Positions 17,191-20,835 of a DNA stretch of 20,835 nucleotides are shown piece by piece. A program made the translations under genes and the position numbers. Source of the DNA: Gnetum montanum (Eukaryota; Streptophyta; Gnetopsida; Gnetales; Gnetaceae); the NCBI GenBank assembly GCA_015680685.1, contig MNCI01025090.1:1-20835 (forward strand), given 5' to 3'. The notes under the pieces were generated by a model. It was not told the origin of the DNA. It did no database searches and saw only the letters and a program-made list of their open reading frames with translations. Position 1 is the stretch's first letter; each line of letters begins with the position of its first letter.

Positions 17191-20132
17191 TGTATTATTT
17201 GTTTAAGAGCCTACTTAACTTGTGTAAAAGCATCAAGGAGATCATGCCCATGATCAGGTTGTTTGTTACCCTTCTCCTCTTCCATTTGTCCCAGGAGACA
17301 GATATTTTGGGGACGAATGGCTTCTGGTTGAGGATTGCATTTTCTTAGGCAGGGAGAAGATGGTCGCATTTGTGTAACATCCTCCTTTTCAAAGGAAGGA
17401 GGAGCCAAGGGCATCGAGGCGAGGGGTGTAGGCTTAGGAAGTCCCTGCGTAAGGTGGTCCTTAGTTGTGTTACCTATCATACACCCTTCTCCTTTCCTTG
17501 TGGGTTGTGATTGGGGCGTTGACTTAGAGATTTGCCCCTATGTAGCAGGAGTAACTGACAGCTTTGGCACCCTGATGACAAAGGGTGCCCTAGGTGTGGG
17601 CGCAGGCTGGGCCGTGGGTTTATCGATAGTCTACTACGGAATAAAAGTCCAAGATGGGACTCGGAGGATAAAAGGTTATCGTTGAGCTGCACTTATCGAT
17701 GTTGATGGGTCTGTCATCTGAGGTAGGCGAGGAGGTACACGTAACACAAAGGGTTGCTTTGGCTGTGCCTGACCATTGCCCTTTGTACCAACTATGTTGA
17801 TAGTGTACCCTGCGTTATTTGCGTTTAATGGGTCTTAGTACACATGCACAGACTAGTTTTCCGGACGGACCAGACTACTACTGTCTAGAATTAACTTACC
17901 TTGGTCGATCATGCGTTGAATGTCATCTTTCAACGCCCAGCAGTAATCCGTGTCATGACCACACAGTTGGTGGTAGTCACAAAAATGGTCTAGCCTGAGG
18001 TTCTTGGGGACTGGCGGCTTGTTAGGTAGGGCCAAGGAGGGATTCTTGAGCAGCTCACAGTGCCATCTGTGGTGCTTTAGAGCCTCCTCGGACACTATCT
18101 TTTGTTGGATGTGGCTAGTTCCTAGCAATTGCTTCAGAAGTTCTGAAGGCTTTACAGGTAGAGCTGTGTATTTTGAGCAATCTTTATGCTCAAAATTAGG
18201 CTTCAGTTGTGAGGATGCCTCAGGGGCGGGTGCTATTTCCTAATCGGCACTGTTTGAGCTAGTTGTGGCCTCAGCAGATGCCGTAGATACTTTCTTGTTG
18301 TTATTTTTCTTCTTGGCCCCTTCGGCTACGGCTGGTACTATTGTTGTTGCAGCTTTGCCCTTGTCTTTGCTCTTGTTGTGGGCATTTTTTTAAACCACAT
18401 ACGTTGGGTCTTTGCTAGCCTCTATCGTGTCTTGGATGCTCTTAGTTTGAGTGAAGGCTTGGCTAAGGGAGCGGGGAGCAAGGTAGTATAGCTTAGACTT
18501 AATGAAGTCGTTAACTGCCCCCTTGGAGATTGCCAACAGATGAGCCTTCGTGATGGGTTCATGAATTTCATTCAAAGTGTCACTCCACCACTGTATAAAA
18601 TTTTAGACTGGCTCGAGTGGATCTTGCTTAACTCCCATTAACTAGTCTAGCGTGACTTCTGGTTTCAAGTTGTATTTGAAACGAGTCACGAATTGAGTAA
18701 GCAGCTCTTCCAAAGTCGAGATGGAGGAGCGTGGGAGTGCACGATACTAATCTAAAACTTTACCCGTTAGGGACATAGCAAAGACATGGATGATGGTATG
18801 TAGCCATTGTTGCAGCAACAATGACTTGGACCTGAAGGTAACTAGATGGACATTAGGATCGCCTTCCCCATTGTATTTTGTAAAATGGGGAAATGGCATC
18901 CCAGGAGGTAACGATAACATGGGTACTATTGGACTGATAGGATCATCATGGTAGAAATTTATGACCTGTATTATGTCATAATTGGTAGCCTTGAGATGCT
19001 TAACCTCTTTGGTAAGGGTTTGGATAAGCTAGAAGGCTTGGTCCAAGCCCGAGGACGAAGAAGTTGGTTGTGGAATAGTAAGGGGAGCCACCATGGGTGG
19101 CAGGATAGGGGCAGTAGCATGGCCTATGAGCGACGCAGTCGAAACTATTCCTGCAGGTGGTACCGCCTGTGCCATCCACCACCCTGTCGATGGTGCAGGC
19201 GGGGCGACTATGGGAAATTGTGCCATAGGATACATTGGTTGCGTAACTAGGAGCACAGGCCATGACCCTGCCGTCAGATTTACCAGTTGCGAGACTTGGC
19301 ATTGATTATAAGTGAGATGGGACATCTACGTAGGCTGCATAATAGGGGGTGATGTATTTGAAACCCACCGTGTGGTAGGGGCAGGTCTTACTATTGATGG
19401 TGGTGGTGCAGGAGCAAAAGCGGGGATGAATGCAGGGGCTATGTATAATTGCGAAGTGGGCACTACATGCACCTATGGTGACATAGGTGCAGGTATGCGA
19501 TGATATGGATTGGCTAACTATGACTATGAAGGAATGGTCTGTGAAGGAATAACACCCGAGAGGGTAGCCAAAGAGAAAAAATGTTGACAAGACCCATGCA
19601 TCACATGGTCAACAGTAGTCAATGATAATGGTGTAGTGACCATAAACAGTGGGTTTACATGGGACGCTGTGGAGGGAAGAGCAATGACAAAGCTAGCATG
19701 ACTGCCTCCCTCGGACTGAGAATCTAAGTCCTCCTGCCCATCGTCGAACACTTCATCATGGAACATCTCGTCTCGTTGTTCTGCTAATGCCATGGCCATT
19801 AGCAGTTGATCCAGCATCCATTGTTGTTGGTCCATCAAGGGTATGGAAGCGTTAGGTGAAGGAACAAATTCCTTCCCATTACAGTAGATGAACTTGTATT
19901 CGCGTTTCACTTTGAGTTCTTGGGGATACATAGGCATATTTGCTATCAGCTTAGCATAGAGGAAGTTATAGTGTTCCTTGCACTAAGCGTGTCCCTTAGG
20001 CTCTTTATTTTGAATCCTGAGGGACTGGCGTAGCCGCACCAGACTGGTCGGTGGCTCGACAACAATAGGCGTAGCTTGCAGTGTCCAAGGGTTTTTGAGG
20101 CTAGGGGTTGTCAAAAATGGTGGTTGATGTAG
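17190..20132 (-). pseudogene. Gag polyprotein of the main element
   Basis: Structural protein of the particle. One minus-strand frame runs for nearly 3 kb with stops but no visible shift until about 17200. In order: an N-terminal region (PPTSLVRLRQSLRIQNKEPK, then KREYKFIYCNGKEFVP); a low-complexity Pro/Ala-rich part (about 19000-19500); a heptad-like stretch (LTKEVKHLKATN); the gag core beginning PFPHFTKYNGEGDPNVHLV (18899 on) with FIQWW and KSKLYYLAPRSLSQAFTQ; a zinc-knuckle-like FCDYHQLCGHDTDYC (about 17981-17940) followed by ALKDDIQRMIDQGKL; and a linker with three copies of PF(V/I)(L/I)RVP. Stops include 19983-19985 and 20133-20135. The first in-frame ATG is at 19937, but coding similarity begins upstream, so the true start is unclear. 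Confidence 0.85.
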
Positions 20133-20135
20133 TCA

Positions 20136-20357
20136 TTCTCTATGAAGCTAGAGGGTAATGATAACAGGGATAAAGATAACAAAGGTGAAAACCAGCTAAA
20201 GAAAAAAGTGGACTTTCTATCCTGGTGGATTCCAAAGGAATCATTGGGGCGACAGATCTGTACCACATGATCACGTAAACAACCACGGAGGTATCATGTT
20301 TATGTTAGCCAATAATGGATATAGATAGCTTATAGGACTACCTGTAAAATGCAGATC
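20136..20357 (-). other. Untranslated leader between primer-binding site and gag
   Basis: No open frame of note on the element strand; several stops in all frames. Its position between the primer-binding site and gag fits a 5' leader. Nothing else recognised. Confidence 0.5.
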
Positions 20358-20385
20358 GGAGGTTCAAGCCCTCCTTCTAGCACCA
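20358..20385 (-). other. Primer-binding site complementary to a tRNA 3' end (T-arm to CCA)
   Basis: The plus strand here is the exact layout of a tRNA 3' end: T-stem GGAGG (20358-20362), T-loop TTCAAGC (20363-20369, fits TTCRANY), T-stem CCTCC (20370-20374), seven-base acceptor strand TTCTAGC (20375-20381), discriminator A and CCA (20383-20385). The minus strand therefore begins TGGTGCTAGAAGGAGGG, as a primer-binding site should, six bases inside the LTR end. Which tRNA it matches was not determined. Confidence 0.75.
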
Positions 20386-20391
20386 AAAAAC

Positions 20392-20835
20392 TGTAACGAC
20401 GAAAAACGTCAGTTGCTGGAAACACCTAGGGGATTTCCGTGTACACAGTTTTAACCCTAGATTCGCGCAAGGTCCGTGCTAGAGAAAATGAATCCAAGGT
20501 GCCCTGAATGGTCTTGTCGATTAAATAAGGACTTACTTAATCATTAAATTTGTCAATAATCATATAACGAGGCGACGATTTGATATGAAAGTATATTATC
20601 AATTTACGAGGAAATGACATCTGCTCTAAGATTGGGTCTCGAAGGCAATGAAAATGATGTAAATTGTACAAAATTATTATAGAATTCAATGTAAATAGGA
20701 CACAATGAATTGAATTTGGAACATGCAAGATCCCAAGATCTGGGATCTACCTTATAGATAAATATGATGAATACAATGGGATTTACAAGTAAACTTTGGT
20801 TTGGATGAAGTGCTCGCCACCAACAAGAAGCTAAT
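20392..20835 (-). repeat. Probable 5' LTR end (R/U5 part), continues past the window
   Basis: On the minus strand the sequence ends ...GTTACA six bases before the primer-binding site, giving the CA expected at an LTR end. No coding sense is present. A perfect inverted repeat AGATCCCA/TGGGATCT lies at 20728-20748. No second copy was found in the window, so LTR identity rests on position only. Confidence 0.5.

Noticed and set aside
20341-20385. A tRNA gene
   Set aside because: Only the T-arm and acceptor 3' strand are present; no matching 5' acceptor strand or D-arm was found upstream, and a plant nuclear tRNA gene would not encode CCA. A primer-binding site on the minus strand explains it better.

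Overview
The window reads as plant nuclear DNA made almost entirely of decayed LTR-retrotransposon sequence. The evidence is Ty3/gypsy polyprotein modules of plant type (including a second, additional RNase H domain), short introns with plant-style GT..AG borders, and long AT-rich non-coding stretches. No bacterial-style operon and no intact ordinary host gene was seen. The species cannot be told from the sequence.

Main element, minus strand, about 20.8 kb down to at least 5.2 kb. It enters at the right edge with a probable 5' LTR end (20392-20835). Next come a primer-binding site that copies a tRNA 3' end (20358-20385), a leader, gag (about 20132-17190), an aspartic protease (about 17190-16624), reverse transcriptase (about 10690-9816), RNase H, an additional RNase H (about 9344-8905) and integrase (about 8730-7554). 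A long non-coding 3' region follows. The order gag-PR-RT-RH-aRH-INT with an extra RNase H is that of the Tat/Ogre/Retand branch of Ty3/gypsy. Coding frames are still easy to follow but carry many UAG/UGA stops, a few frameshifts and several lost catalytic residues, so this copy is dead.

The notable part lies between protease and RT. About 5.2 kb (11.1-16.3 kb) separates the two domains, and this stretch holds a plus-strand, multi-exon gene, antisense to gag-pol. It has a TATA-like box (11478-11485), an ATG in good context (11594), about eight exons, a final acidic His/Glu-rich exon with a stop at 15962-15964, and an AATAAA 41 bases later. Six of its seven introns can be placed at GT..AG sites whose phases agree with the flanking reading frames. 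I do not recognise the product (about 1,000 codons). Degenerate tandem repeats of about 30-36 bases, all of one family, sit on both sides of this gene and again directly after the integrase stop.

Left part. Positions 2177-5156 and 5564-8543 are near-identical 2,980-base copies (offset 3,387; six differences found). Copy 1 is bounded exactly by the window's only two N characters (2176 and 5157), which points to an assembly or haplotype artefact rather than a true tandem duplication. Positions 1-2175 are AT-rich and contain a remnant of another Ty3/gypsy-like integrase C-terminus on the minus strand (1269-2080).
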